A DNA stretch of 64,000 bases from Apiosordaria backusii (taxonomy: Eukaryota; Ascomycota; Sordariomycetes; Sordariales; Lasiosphaeriaceae). This document shows positions 21,345-30,858 of the stretch, piece by piece. The stretch spans positions 372,001 through 436,000 of the forward strand of contig JAUKTV010000001.1 of the NCBI GenBank assembly GCA_030549205.1, given 5' to 3'. The notes beneath the pieces were generated by a model. The model had not been told where the DNA came from, searched no databases, and worked only from the letters and a program-made list of their open reading frames with translations. The translations under genes and the position numbers were made by a program. Numbering within the stretch: position 1 is the first letter of the stretch; the number at the start of each line of letters is the position of its first letter.

Positions 21345-22561
21345 ATGGTCGAGTCTCAGGAACTGTCCATGGACCTCCCGGTCATCGACCTCGACGTCTT
21401 CCTCCACAAGCCCCGCGACTCTGCCGAAGTGCAAGCAGAATGCGAGAAAGCCGCCAACGCGCTTATCACATACGGCGCACTGGTGCTCCGCGATTCGCGC
21501 GTGTCTGAGGATGACAACACAACCTTCCTCGATCTCCTTGAAGATTACTTTGCCCAACCAGAAGCAGACCTGAAGAAGGATGAGCGCCCAGAACTCAGCT
21601 ACCAGATCGGTGTCACGCTGGAGAACACCGAAAAGCCCAAGTGCGCCGTCGACGAGCCATGCCTGAACGTCATTGAGAGGCTCGCCCCATCAGAGCGCCC
21701 CCTTGATATCATGGGTCACGAGCCCGACCCGAAGTGCAGATTCTTCTGGAGAATGGTGGAGGCCCCTCCATACAAGACTCAGTTCCCAGGCTTGAACGCC
21801 GACAACATCACCCCTGATGCGCCGCATATCAAGGAGAGATGGGGACCAGTCATGAACCAGTGGGGAACATCCATGAAGAACGCGTAGGTTTCTTGTTTGC
21901 TTTGCTATTTTTGATACGTGAACGTGTCGCTTACGTTGACTTGTGTTGCAGCGTGGAAGGCCTAACCCAAATGGCTGCCGTCGGCCTTGGTCTCCCAGCC
22001 GACACCTTCAAGGATGCCGGCCGCTACGGCCCTCACCTCCTGGCTCCCACCGCGTCCGACCTCGAGAAATATGGCAAAGTCAACACCATCCTTGCCGGCT
22101 TCCACACTGACCTCAACTTCCTCACCATCCACGGCCGCTCCCGCTACCCCGGCCTTCACATTTGGGCCCGCAACACGGGAAGAAAGATCCCTGTCAAGAT
22201 TCCCCAGGGCAACTTCTTGCTCGTCCAGGCCGGCAAGCAGCTTGAGCACATCACTGGTGGCCTCATCAAGGCCGGCTACCACGAAGTCGTGGTCAACGAG
22301 AGCACCGTCAAGGTCATCAACGACCGCAAGGAGAAGTTCCCCGACAGACCGCTGGTCAGAATCAGCAGCACCTTCTTCTGGCACTTGTCCAGTGACTACG
22401 ACTTGGTGCCTATTCCCGAGCTGAAGACCAAGGCCAAGGAGGTCAGAGCGGCGCAGTTCAACTTGGGCAAGGATGAGGGCGAGGAGGTCGAGTATCCTCC
22501 TCTAAAGGTCGGAGAGCAGGTGTCCAACGAGCTGAAGCATATCGCGCTCATGGCGAAATAA
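21345..22561 (+). CDS. 2-oxoglutarate/Fe(II)-dependent dioxygenase (isopenicillin-N-synthase-like)
   Basis: Exons 21345-21883 and 21952-22561 encode 382 aa; the intron is GTAGGT...TTGCAG. The start is AACC-ATG-GTC. An N-terminal DIOX_N-like part (LPVIDLDVFL, then ALITYGALVLRDSRV) is followed by the jelly-roll core. Iron ligands are visible: H231 and D233 in GFHTDLNF and H279 in GKQLEHITGG. R316 with S318 in LVRISST is the likely 2-oxoglutarate anchor. Length and motif spacing fit the plant/fungal DIOX family, which hydroxylates or desaturates small molecules. It is not flanked by secondary-metabolite genes, so the substrate is unknown. Confidence 0.88.
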
Positions 22562-22962
22562 CTGACACGATCTTTTTGTGACATTTATTTTTAATTTTTT
22601 GGGGGTGTGATTCAGAGCACGGCATGTGACAGGTGTCAAATGGGTTGCACAGCATTAGCGCTGCGGGATTTGGGAGTTTTTTTTCGGGGTGGGACAGAGT
22701 TCATGTGTAATGTCTCAACTTGGTGTCTTGGACCTCGGGGAGTAGACGAGCGAGTCTTCAACGACTGCTGTATATCAGAAATGCATTGTTTAGGTACCTG
22801 TATGAATCTGTGGCGCATCTTGTATGGAAGAGACAAAGTCTGTGGCTTTGGGTTTGGTCAAGCCAGAGATGTATGTACGTGACAGGGCCCTCCACCGCTT
22901 CCCCACGCTCTTCGCAGGGCTGGCCACCTACAATGTAGGCTCAAACTCCAGCGAAGTGTAGC
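22562..22962. other. Intergenic, upstream of 5S rRNA
   Basis: 3' region of the dioxygenase gene; no gene recognised. Confidence 0.5.
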
Positions 22963-23081
22963 ACATACGACCATAGATAGCAGAAAGCTCGGGATCCCGT
23001 CCGCTCTCCCCTAGATAAGCTGCTAATCGCCGGACTAGTACTCAAGTGGGTGACCATTGGGGAATCCCCGGTGTTGTATGT
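22963..23081 (+). rRNA. 5S rRNA gene (dispersed copy)
   Basis: The segment starts ACATACGACCATAG and ends GTTGTATGT, which pair to form helix I as in Neurospora 5S rRNA. TAGCAG pairs with CTGCTA for helix II, and the block CCCGTCCGCTC plus the C-box-like AAGTGGGTGACC are diagnostic. A T-run follows directly (23081-23085). Length is about 119 nt. Dispersed 5S genes outside the rDNA are known from Neurospora and relatives. It differs from the common Neurospora type at many positions, so it may be a variant type or a pseudogene. Confidence 0.85.
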
Positions 23082-23436
23082 TTTTGGCATTTTTCCTTTT
23101 TCTTCTTTCTTCAACTGCTCTTCATAAGCTTAGTGATCCTTTTTTTATGCCACAAAACTTGAAAAGTGGCGTGTTGTGGTGGTTTTGGCTGTTGCAGTTG
23201 GTACGTGAAGAGATATCCCATAGATAAGCCTTCTGGCAACCATCTTATCTAGGTATGGGATGAGTAGTGGGGGCCAGAGCCCCTGAACCCCTGAACTGAG
23301 GGCGCCCACCACACCACACAACCACGGCATTTATGACACTTTGATCAGAAAAAAGCAATTTCTAGCCTCATTCGTAAAAGACTATCTCGATGCATGTTTC
23401 TGCCATAACAGAACATTCTTTAAATAGACAGCACAC
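23082..23436. other. Spacer between 5S rRNA and the AAA gene
   Basis: T-rich runs after the 5S gene (23081-23120), then the 3' flank of the AAA gene. Nothing else recognised. Confidence 0.5.
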
Positions 23437-25814
23437 TCATCTGCCCACCATGTTCGCATCTCCCTTCTGACCCAGCAGCTGAAGCGCGGTAGTACGCTTC
23501 TGAGCCAGCATGAGCAGCCTGTCCACCTTCACCACTCCATTATTGTCTCTTCGGCTCAGCAGCAGCGCAGTCTTGCACATGTTCTTGATCTCTCTGCCGT
23601 TCAAGTTCAGCTCGCACAGACGGTCCAAGTCGCTTTCTCCAACCACAAACTTCTCGGTTCCGAAGTGCTTGAAGAAGTTGAGCCAGACCTGCCGGCGCTG
23701 TGTGGAGTCAAGGTCGTAGTAAGGCAAGAACAGGTCCACGCGGGACTGAAACGCATGATCAATGGCGGAGAAACGGTTGGTGGTTAGGAAGAGGATGCCT
23801 TGGTAGTATTCGAGTTTGGTGAGGAAGACTGTGGTTTACATTGTTAGCAGATTGTCGTCGAAGCAACAGTAAGAGACTGATCTGAATACTTACTGGAAAC
23901 CAACTCGTTGCGAATCAATCCTTCGTCACTTCGAGCACCCAAGAACACGTCTGCCTCGTCGAGAAGGAGCATGGCATTCCAAAGTCGGCACAGGTTGAGA
24001 GCATGGTCGAGGGCTGCTTCCACCTCAGACGGAGTTGTGCTCAAGACGCCGGCAGAGATCAGATACAAAGGCACCCGCGCGCGTTCAGCAACTATTTTCG
24101 GTGGTTAGCACCTTTTATCGACATGATAGAAAAAAAGAAAGGGAAGTCGTACCTGCTTCAGCAGTAAAGGTCTTGCCCACACCAGGAGGACCAAACATGA
24201 GGATGGTGATTCCACGTCCTGCGCTCTGTCAGTCATTTTTCCGATGATATACCTAACTTCAAGTGACAAATGCATACCCTTCTCCGCCACAAAATCATCA
24301 CACTCCTGCGTGCTCTCTTTCTTGCTTGCCACGAACTCCCAAGCAAGCTGCTTCTCGCCTCCCTTTGACACCAAGTTGTCAAACGCGCTGTCGTTCCAGG
24401 CAATGTCCTGTAAGTTGTCAATGCAGTACCGCGCCCAGTCCTTGGCCTTGATATCAAACCCAATGAGCCAGGGATTGGTCAGTAGACGATGCTCATCAGA
24501 CAGCTCAGGGAGGTTTGAGTCGTCGACCCGCTCAGGGATCTCGTGCTTGACGATGGTAGCTGTCATTTCGTCTTTAGTTCCTGAGGATTCCTCCTCTGCA
24601 GGTGAGTCTCCCGGTCCTTGCTCGTCGGTGTCCAAACCGGCGAGCTCAGGGGCAGGTTTGTTTTCGCTGTGGTAGTAGGCGTAAGGGTCGATGACAACTC
24701 TTCCGGACATCTAGTTATGAGTTAGCACAATACCATCACACGGTTCAACCGGCCAGCTTGAAAGGAAACCTCCTTACAGTAAGCTGCACATCCTCCTCTT
24801 CCCCAACCTTGAAAGCAATCTTGTACCCCTTGTACTGCTGATACCGATACCCCCTCAGCCCCTCCCACCTCTTCCCCCTGGCCAGCATCCTGGCCTTGAT
24901 CCCCTCCGGATCGGCCGCCATCGACAGCGGGTACACACTCAGCCCCGACACCTTCTGCCTCCCCTTGAAGTACTTGATCGTGACCCACGTCTCCTTCATC
25001 CCGGTCGTCCAGCCGTTCCAGTCGACATACTCGCACATGACCCACATGTTGCTCGAGTCGGAGCTCAGGCTGTGCTTCCGGGACACGCGGCACAGCGTCT
25101 CGACGCCAAAGAACCTTGTCACGACCAGCTCCCCAGCTGGGAAGATCTGCCAGAGGTTCTTGTGTCTGATGCGCCCGGTGGCGATGGTTTCGTCGAGGGC
25201 GGTGATGGAGGGCTCCAAGAGAGGCGTCAAGAAAGCGATGAGGTCGTTGGAGGCCTTCTTCCTAGCGGCGACCTCCACGTCGTCGACATCATCGCTGTCA
25301 CTGACGAGAGCCTGGATGGACTGGTGGATCTCGTTGAGCTTCTGCCAGCGGTGAACCAGAGGCTGGAAGGAGGAAGTGAAGGTCCAATTCTCAGCGGTGA
25401 GGGTGTCGGGGTCTTGGTAGTAATTCTCCAGCGCCTTTGCGAGGATGTCTCGCATGATGGGGCAGTTGATGGTGAAGGAGTTGGTGACGTGCGTATCAGA
25501 GCCGGGATGACGCTGAATGATGGGATGTTGGAGACTTCAGCTTCCAGCGAGGCTCGTTCTTCGTCGATGTTGCCATGTTTCGACACGCGGGTCGGGCAAG
25601 TGCCACAGCAGCATCCGATTTCGTAGAGCTTCTGGACAACGACCGATTCAACCGGTCCTGCGGCATTCTCGGGAATGGTGTCCTCGCAAGTCTCGGAAGA
25701 AGGAGAGGGGGGACGGCTGCCCTCATCCTCGAAGACTTGAACGCCGGAGTCATGGACTACCTCGTCGGGCTCGGAGCCACAGGGGGTTGCTGATCTGGTG
25801 CTGGGGCTTGACAT
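23437..25814 (-). CDS. AAA-family ATPase (DUF7025 type), frame break near the N-terminus
   Basis: Exons on the minus strand: an N-terminal segment from ATG 25814, a main exon ending at 24778, then 24710-24278, 24218-24153, 24091-23894 and 23828-23437. Introns have GTAAGG, GTATGC, GTACGA and GTAAGT donors. A large N-terminal domain (THVTNSFTINCPIM to GYRYQQYKGYKI) looks like the DUF7025 region of fungal AAA proteins. The ATPase has Walker A GPPGVGKT, spread over the 66-nt exon, Walker B AMLLLDEADVF, then FLTTNRFSAIDHAFQSRVD with the arginine finger region. Such proteins are cytosolic AAA ATPases of unknown substrate. The first 110 codons (frame of 25814) and the rest are out of frame by one base near 25470-25540 and no good intron bridges them, so either the sequence has an indel or the gene is damaged. 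Confidence 0.8.
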
Positions 25815-25928
25815 GTTGACAGAAGTGATCTGTGTGTCACTGTGGGTTGAAGTGTGATCTGAGGATGGAATGAGAAGAAGGTGATTGTGAGGCTGGATGA
25901 GGACGAGAAGGAGGTTTGTTGCTGGGGC

Positions 25929-25936
25929 TATTTATA
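25929..25936 (-). promoter_or_regulatory. TATA box of the AAA gene
   Basis: TATAAATA on the minus strand, about 115 nt upstream of the ATG at 25814. Confidence 0.45.
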
Positions 25937-26534
25937 CAACTCGGATGCCTCCCTCATGTTCACGGGGTGCTGGAGCCTGATGTTTGTCAAACATTTCCCA
26001 GCCTAAGAGCGCCAATCTCTGTGTTCAATACGAGCACTGACAATTGTTGAGCTTTTCCGGTGTTTTCTGTGGTGCGAGGCGGCCACCAGCCAACTCAAAA
26101 AAGCCCACTTCAGTCAGGTTTAGGGGCCATGAAGGGAGAACGAATCGTCCAGTGCCAAGGGGCTGTGCTGCCTAGAACTGCCTGGGTGAGAACTAACAGC
26201 ATATGGGATATATGGGATCCTGCATCACCGCCCAACCTCCTCCTGCTCAGAACCATATTCTTCAGTCCGATTTGTGAATCTCTCTTCTGGCAGTCGCCCA
26301 GCGCTTTGCACTTGACGCCAATGTTCAGCCTGGTTTCAGTTCAGTCATCAATCTCGATTGTGTCGTTATGGCGTTGGACAGCCAGGCAACCAGACCCACC
26401 AGGACAAACCATTTTCGTTCAATTCAGGTCGCACTGCGAAACAAATAGATGAGGTTTTACAGCGCCATAAAAATTGAACATAAGAGCAAAATAGAAGGAT
26501 GGGGCATGTGAAATAGAAAAAGGTAAAAATGATC
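25937..26534. other. Intergenic, nothing recognised
   Basis: Promoter side of the AAA gene and 3' flank of the minus-strand tRNA. Minus-strand T-runs just past the tRNA (26516-26530) may terminate Pol III transcription. Confidence 0.5.
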
Positions 26535-26616
26535 TCTCCCGCCGGGAATTGAACCCGGGTCTCGAGCGATGTCGGCTAATGACAAGCTCACATACTGACC
26601 ACTATACTACGGAAGA
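26535..26616 (-). tRNA. tRNA-Asp (GTC) with an 11-nt intron, second copy
   Basis: The reverse complement is identical over 82 nt to the gene at 20567-20648, including the 11-nt intron after position 37. The flanking sequence differs, apart from a few bases directly downstream. Confidence 0.93.
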
Positions 26617-27168
26617 TTTACAGGGGTGCGCCCCTATCGTAGTGATTGGATGGAATTTTGACCGGATCCATGGTCTACATGGGAAAGAACAACCCTTTGC
26701 GACCTCAACATCGTTTTTGAGGTCTGCATTGCCTTGTAAGTTCGTCTTTTGTTGAAGAATTGAGCAGAGAAAGAGATAAGAACGAGTTTCAAGCTTTGTT
26801 CAATCCAGCCAAGGACCAATCCGGGCTAGTGCCCAGCTTGTTAGGCTGAGGGAGCATCGCATTCAACAAAGACCAACAAAGGCAACCCCCCCATAATGAC
26901 GGATAGAGCAATAATCGCCATGTTCATTTGCTCCTTTGTGATGGCCCGCCGAGTACACCTCGAGTATTTAATGTGGCAGGGTTGTTGACTCCTTACCAGC
27001 ACGCCCGGTTGACCGGAGCCCAGTCATGCTATGGAGACTTTGTGTCGCATCTCAAATACCTAGTCGTCATCCCGTCCAGACTGCCCCAGGAGGTATCTAT
27101 AACAGAGATATATAGAAAGATTGCCCTCGACGCTCCTTCCAGCGGCTTAAAGTACGACAACGTCAGCC
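26617..27168. other. Intergenic, 5' region of the kinase-like gene
   Basis: An ORF from 26928 overlaps the kinase start in another frame and has no recognisable features. Nothing else recognised. Confidence 0.5.
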
Positions 27169-28377
27169 ATGTCGTATGGTCATGTTTTCAAGGATGTAAC
27201 AGGACAATACCTCTTCATCCGTCAGCTTGGAACCGGTGTATCATGTCGAGCCCAACTAGTCCGTCACTTGACAACAGGAGAGTATCGAGTTCGCAAGGTC
27301 CTACATCGGCGTGTCGGGACTGGCCAGGTGTTGCCTCGCAGCACACGATATACGCCGGACGCAGATATCCAAGCCATCATCCAATTCAACAACGAGGTTG
27401 CTATTGTTGATCTCCTCCAAAGGAACGTGAATCATAATAGCCTCAAGGTTTCAACGCTCTTATCTCAGTCAACCCAGGTCGACGAGAGAAAGGGAAAATA
27501 CTCGCGAGTTTCCTACTGGTCCCTCAGCAACGGCGGCGACCTTGAGTCCTTCATCGAGAACTACGGCTACCCCATTCCACGCCCCTTCATCCTTCAGTTT
27601 CTCAGCCAGACCCTCACCACCCTTCACCAGCTATACACGGCCTGTCATGACCGGCTTGGTCCCATCATTCACAACGACTGCCATGCGGGTAACATTCTCC
27701 TTCACTACCCTAATGCACAGACCGTCATTCCGGAATTCCACCTCATCGACTTTGGCCTCGCAACCCCATTGTCCCCCGCCTTCATCGCCGACGACAATGA
27801 CTTCCTGCTCCCAACACCTGGCAATCCGCCCGACTGGGATATTCCCCGCCTCTTGACGTCCCTCGACAAGCTGCTTGCCACCTGGCCCCCAGAGTATGAA
27901 GCCTTCCTCCGGTCCCAAGGGGACCCAATTGGAACTGCCTACAGGCTCCTCTTGGACCTGGACCGTCGGTTTCAGAACCTCCTTGAACAGCATCGACAAT
28001 ACATCGATCAAACAAGAGATTACTCGCAGCGCTTAACCCTTCCAGACCTGCGGCCCGTGATCGAGTATGTCAACAACTGCCCCTTGACCAGGGACTTTTA
28101 TGGGGAAGAAATGAAAGGCCACCAACTCTATAGTCAGGCATACCGCACCTTGTGCGACCCTAATTTCACAATACCGCAGACCTACAACACATTGGACGAG
28201 ATTGGGCACACCAAAGACTTGCCTGGGCCGTGGCACATTGGCTATCTCGACCCTGGTCGAAATCACCAACTGCTTGATCTCCTTGCCGTCGGCAACAAAG
28301 ACACATTTCACCGCCCAAACGAGGACAACGAGAACAGCGACACTGACTCGGCGTGGGGTGAAGATGAGGATGACTGA
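27169..28377 (+). CDS. Fungal protein-kinase-like protein
   Basis: Single exon, 402 aa, ATG at 27169 in context CAGCC-ATG. A degenerate glycine-rich loop (IRQLGTGVSCRAQLV) at about residues 16-30 is followed by a possible VAIK-type lysine in EYRVRKVL. The catalytic loop reads IIHNDCHAGNILL (HxD with downstream Asn) at about 165-178 and the DFG motif reads FHLIDFGLA at about 190. The catalytic loop, with HNDxHxGN, resembles the fungal kinase-like and APH-type families more than classical Ser/Thr kinases. The C-terminus is acidic (NENSDTDSAWGEDEDD). Catalytic residues are kept, so phosphotransfer is plausible, but the substrate is unknown. Confidence 0.75.
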   Translation: MSYGHVFKDVTGQYLFIRQLGTGVSCRAQLVRHLTTGEYRVRKVLHRRVGTGQVLPRSTRYTPDADIQAIIQFNNEVAIVDLLQRNVNHNSLKVSTLLSQSTQVDERKGKYSRVSYWSLSNGGDLESFIENYGYPIPRPFILQFLSQTLTTLHQLYTACHDRLGPIIHNDCHAGNILLHYPNAQTVIPEFHLIDFGLATPLSPAFIADDNDFLLPTPGNPPDWDIPRLLTSLDKLLATWPPEYEAFLRSQGDPIGTAYRLLLDLDRRFQNLLEQHRQYIDQTRDYSQRLTLPDLRPVIEYVNNCPLTRDFYGEEMKGHQLYSQAYRTLCDPNFTIPQTYNTLDEIGHTKDLPGPWHIGYLDPGRNHQLLDLLAVGNKDTFHRPNEDNENSDTDSAWGEDEDD

Positions 28378-28559
28378 GGGGGGAGACGAAAACAAGGCAA
28401 AGAGGGTGATAGGTATAGACCGGTATATATATAACCAGACACTTTATATGTCGAAATCCTCCCAGTTAGTAACCAAGACTTTGGTGATATTTGCTTTCAT
28501 GATTCCTATGCAAGGCCTGCTTAAAAAAATCCAAACAATAAACATTGGGGAAGAGAAGC

Positions 28560-29625
28560 TCAGCGCCCAGGCCTCTTGGGCCGGCCAAAGGCTTTCTTTA
28601 CCTCGACCTTGGGATGCAGCTCCTCCAGAACGGTTGCCTCACTGAGTTCGTCAACCTCCTCCACTTCAAATCTCTTCAAAGGCTTCAGCTCGGCCTCTTT
28701 TTCGGCGGCAGCCAACACGGCCCGTTTCATAAGCGGGTACATCATTCGGAACTTGATCGCCTTGGTGCCTGGAGACGCAGGGCAGGTGTAGAAGAACAGC
28801 AGGGGGCTGCTCTCCTCCCCATTATGTGTGTGGGTAAACCTGTAAAAGGTGAACCTGGGCTCTGTAGACGAGATTACTTGCAGCAGTTCCGCAACTGAGG
28901 AGGGATTCGAGTTGTCGGGGACGAGTTCGACGGACTCGGTTTGGGGATTGATTTTCTGCGCCACAGCAAGTCAGATTTGTGATAGATACTGGTATGTGCA
29001 AACAAGACACACTGACCAGCATAACTAATGACCTCCCACTCCCGCTCCCCAGCTCCTTCAACGCATCCAGCGCGTCTTCAGCGATGGGTGTAGCCAGGTT
29101 TTGACTGAGATGAATCTCGCGCGTGCCTGTGCCTTGGCCGGCTTCCTGCTCCGCCTTCCTGACAGCGCCCAGACTCCTCTCCTCTTCCGTCAGGGGAGCT
29201 TCAATGGCCGAGTGAGCATCATGCTTATCGAAGCCAGCCGGCGTAAGCTCCTCGGGCGTGGTAGCGAAAAAGGTTTCCCTGAAATGCTCTGTGCCCAGCT
29301 CCCGAACTAAAGTACGCTCGGTCGAGGCAAACAGCATCTTCTGGCGAACAGGAGCGGTGTCTGGGACGTAGGTTACCCCCAGCAGGGCCGGGCTGGAAGG
29401 ATAGCGACGAAGAATCACGTAGAGGGCTTCATTGGGCTTGATATGGGGCTTGAGGAGGGAGTTGACATTGTCGGCGAAGGAGGCACCAGGAGACGAGGTC
29501 AGGAGCTGAAGGGGCTGGAGCTTCTCGGCGGAGATGGTGACAAGGAGGCCAAAGTGAGAGTCGGAGGCGAGGAAGTCGCTGAATTGAGAGACCAGCTCCT
29601 GGGAGGCTGAGATGCCGGACTGCAT
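28560..29625 (-). CDS. twf1: Twinfilin, actin-monomer binding and capping protein
   Basis: Exons 29625-29017 and 28955-28560 encode 334 aa; the intron is GTCAGT...GCGCAG. The start MQSGISASQEL matches the twinfilin N-terminus. Two ADF-homology domains are present. The first (about 5-140) has SDSHFGLLVTISAEKL, NEALYVILRRYPSS and the actin-binding helix region AAVRQKMLFAST-like (read here as APVRQKMLFAST). The second (about 175-310) has PRFTFYRFTHTHNG, FFYTCPASPGTKAIKFRMM and YPLMKRAVL. The C-terminal tail ends FGRPKRPGR as in fungal twinfilins. Length and order match the family closely. It sequesters ADP-actin and regulates barbed ends in the cytosol. Confidence 0.93.
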
Positions 29626-30858
29626 TATGGGTAGTTGTTGATGCTCATGTAAAGTGTGATGTTTGAAGGTTGGGCCGAACTCCAAGATCGGGATCCAGGA
29701 GCGGGGCACCGGTGCTGGGAACGCCCCAAGAACAGGGGCCTCGGTGGGGTAGGTAGTGGGGGGGAGGGGCCCGGAACAGATAGAGGTCCGTGCCCACACT
29801 GATGTTTCTGCCCCCGCCTGCTCCATGCTCCGGGCATGCTTGGCAACGCTTTCCACCTTCACACCACAACCTGGAAGACATCCATGGCAGCAGAAAACAT
29901 GGCAGCCAGGACCCCATATCTCACTGGAGAATCGACAGCACAACCAGGAATTCCGCGTACCCGGGTCAGACGCCAATAGCGCCGTCTGTCTCAACGCCGC
30001 ATCTGGCCCCCTCGAGACTGCAGAGATCAATTCCCCGATTGGTGCACTGCCCGTGCCCGGGGCTGCCGTGGTGTCTCTCCGTTCCGCCCTGGTCTAGACC
30101 CTTCTGGAAGCCAGACGCCGCACGCTGCGAGAATATGCAGGCCCCTTCGTCCTCGTTCATTCTTTTTCTTTCTCCCCCTCTTCGACCTCAGCCATGGTAT
30201 AGTGCCAGTGTTTCTCATGGCATAGCAATGACGCTGCCTTGTTTGGGACTCTGATCAAGCTTCGATTCAGTTCTTATTATTTATGAGCTACTGTAGATCA
30301 GTAACAATGGAACCATTATTACTTTCTCGACCTCGCAGACAACATCGCCCAGTGTGTTTGTTCCCATCTCGTTGACTGACCGCCGTGATAGGCATGTGCA
30401 CCAGAGGCGAAGAACATCTCAGCGGACCAACAACTCATCAGTCGCTGGACGGAATATATTCCGGAACACTCGCAACCAAAGTCACCCAGCCTCTTCAACT
30501 GCCTTGACCAACCATAGCAGGACGGGAGATACTCCGTAGCGTCGCGAATGGATCAAACGGCCCTTGTCTACTATACACTGTACGGTACATACATAGCCGT
30601 CCACTTAGATTCATCTAGGCCCTACACCGGTCTCCTGTCTGCCATTGCCCCCTAGTCCCCCACCCCTTCCGCGGCTTCCAAGGAACCAAGTTGAACGGCG
30701 CCGTTGAGTACTGCGGTACTGCAGGCGCCTGTCCCTGACGGCTGGGGCACGTGGAACGGTTCTCTGGATATCTTCGCTCCCATTGTTTGTCTCCCGACCT
30801 AGATTTAGCATCTTCATCCGCGCCAGCCCATTCGATCTTGAGGCTTTTCGTGAAAGCC
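29626..30858. other. Divergent intergenic region (twinfilin / Zn2Cys6 gene)
   Basis: About 1.2 kb shared upstream sequence. Several overlapping ORFs on both strands lack domains and splice support. An in-frame ATG at 30751 could lengthen the regulator by 36 residues. Confidence 0.5.
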
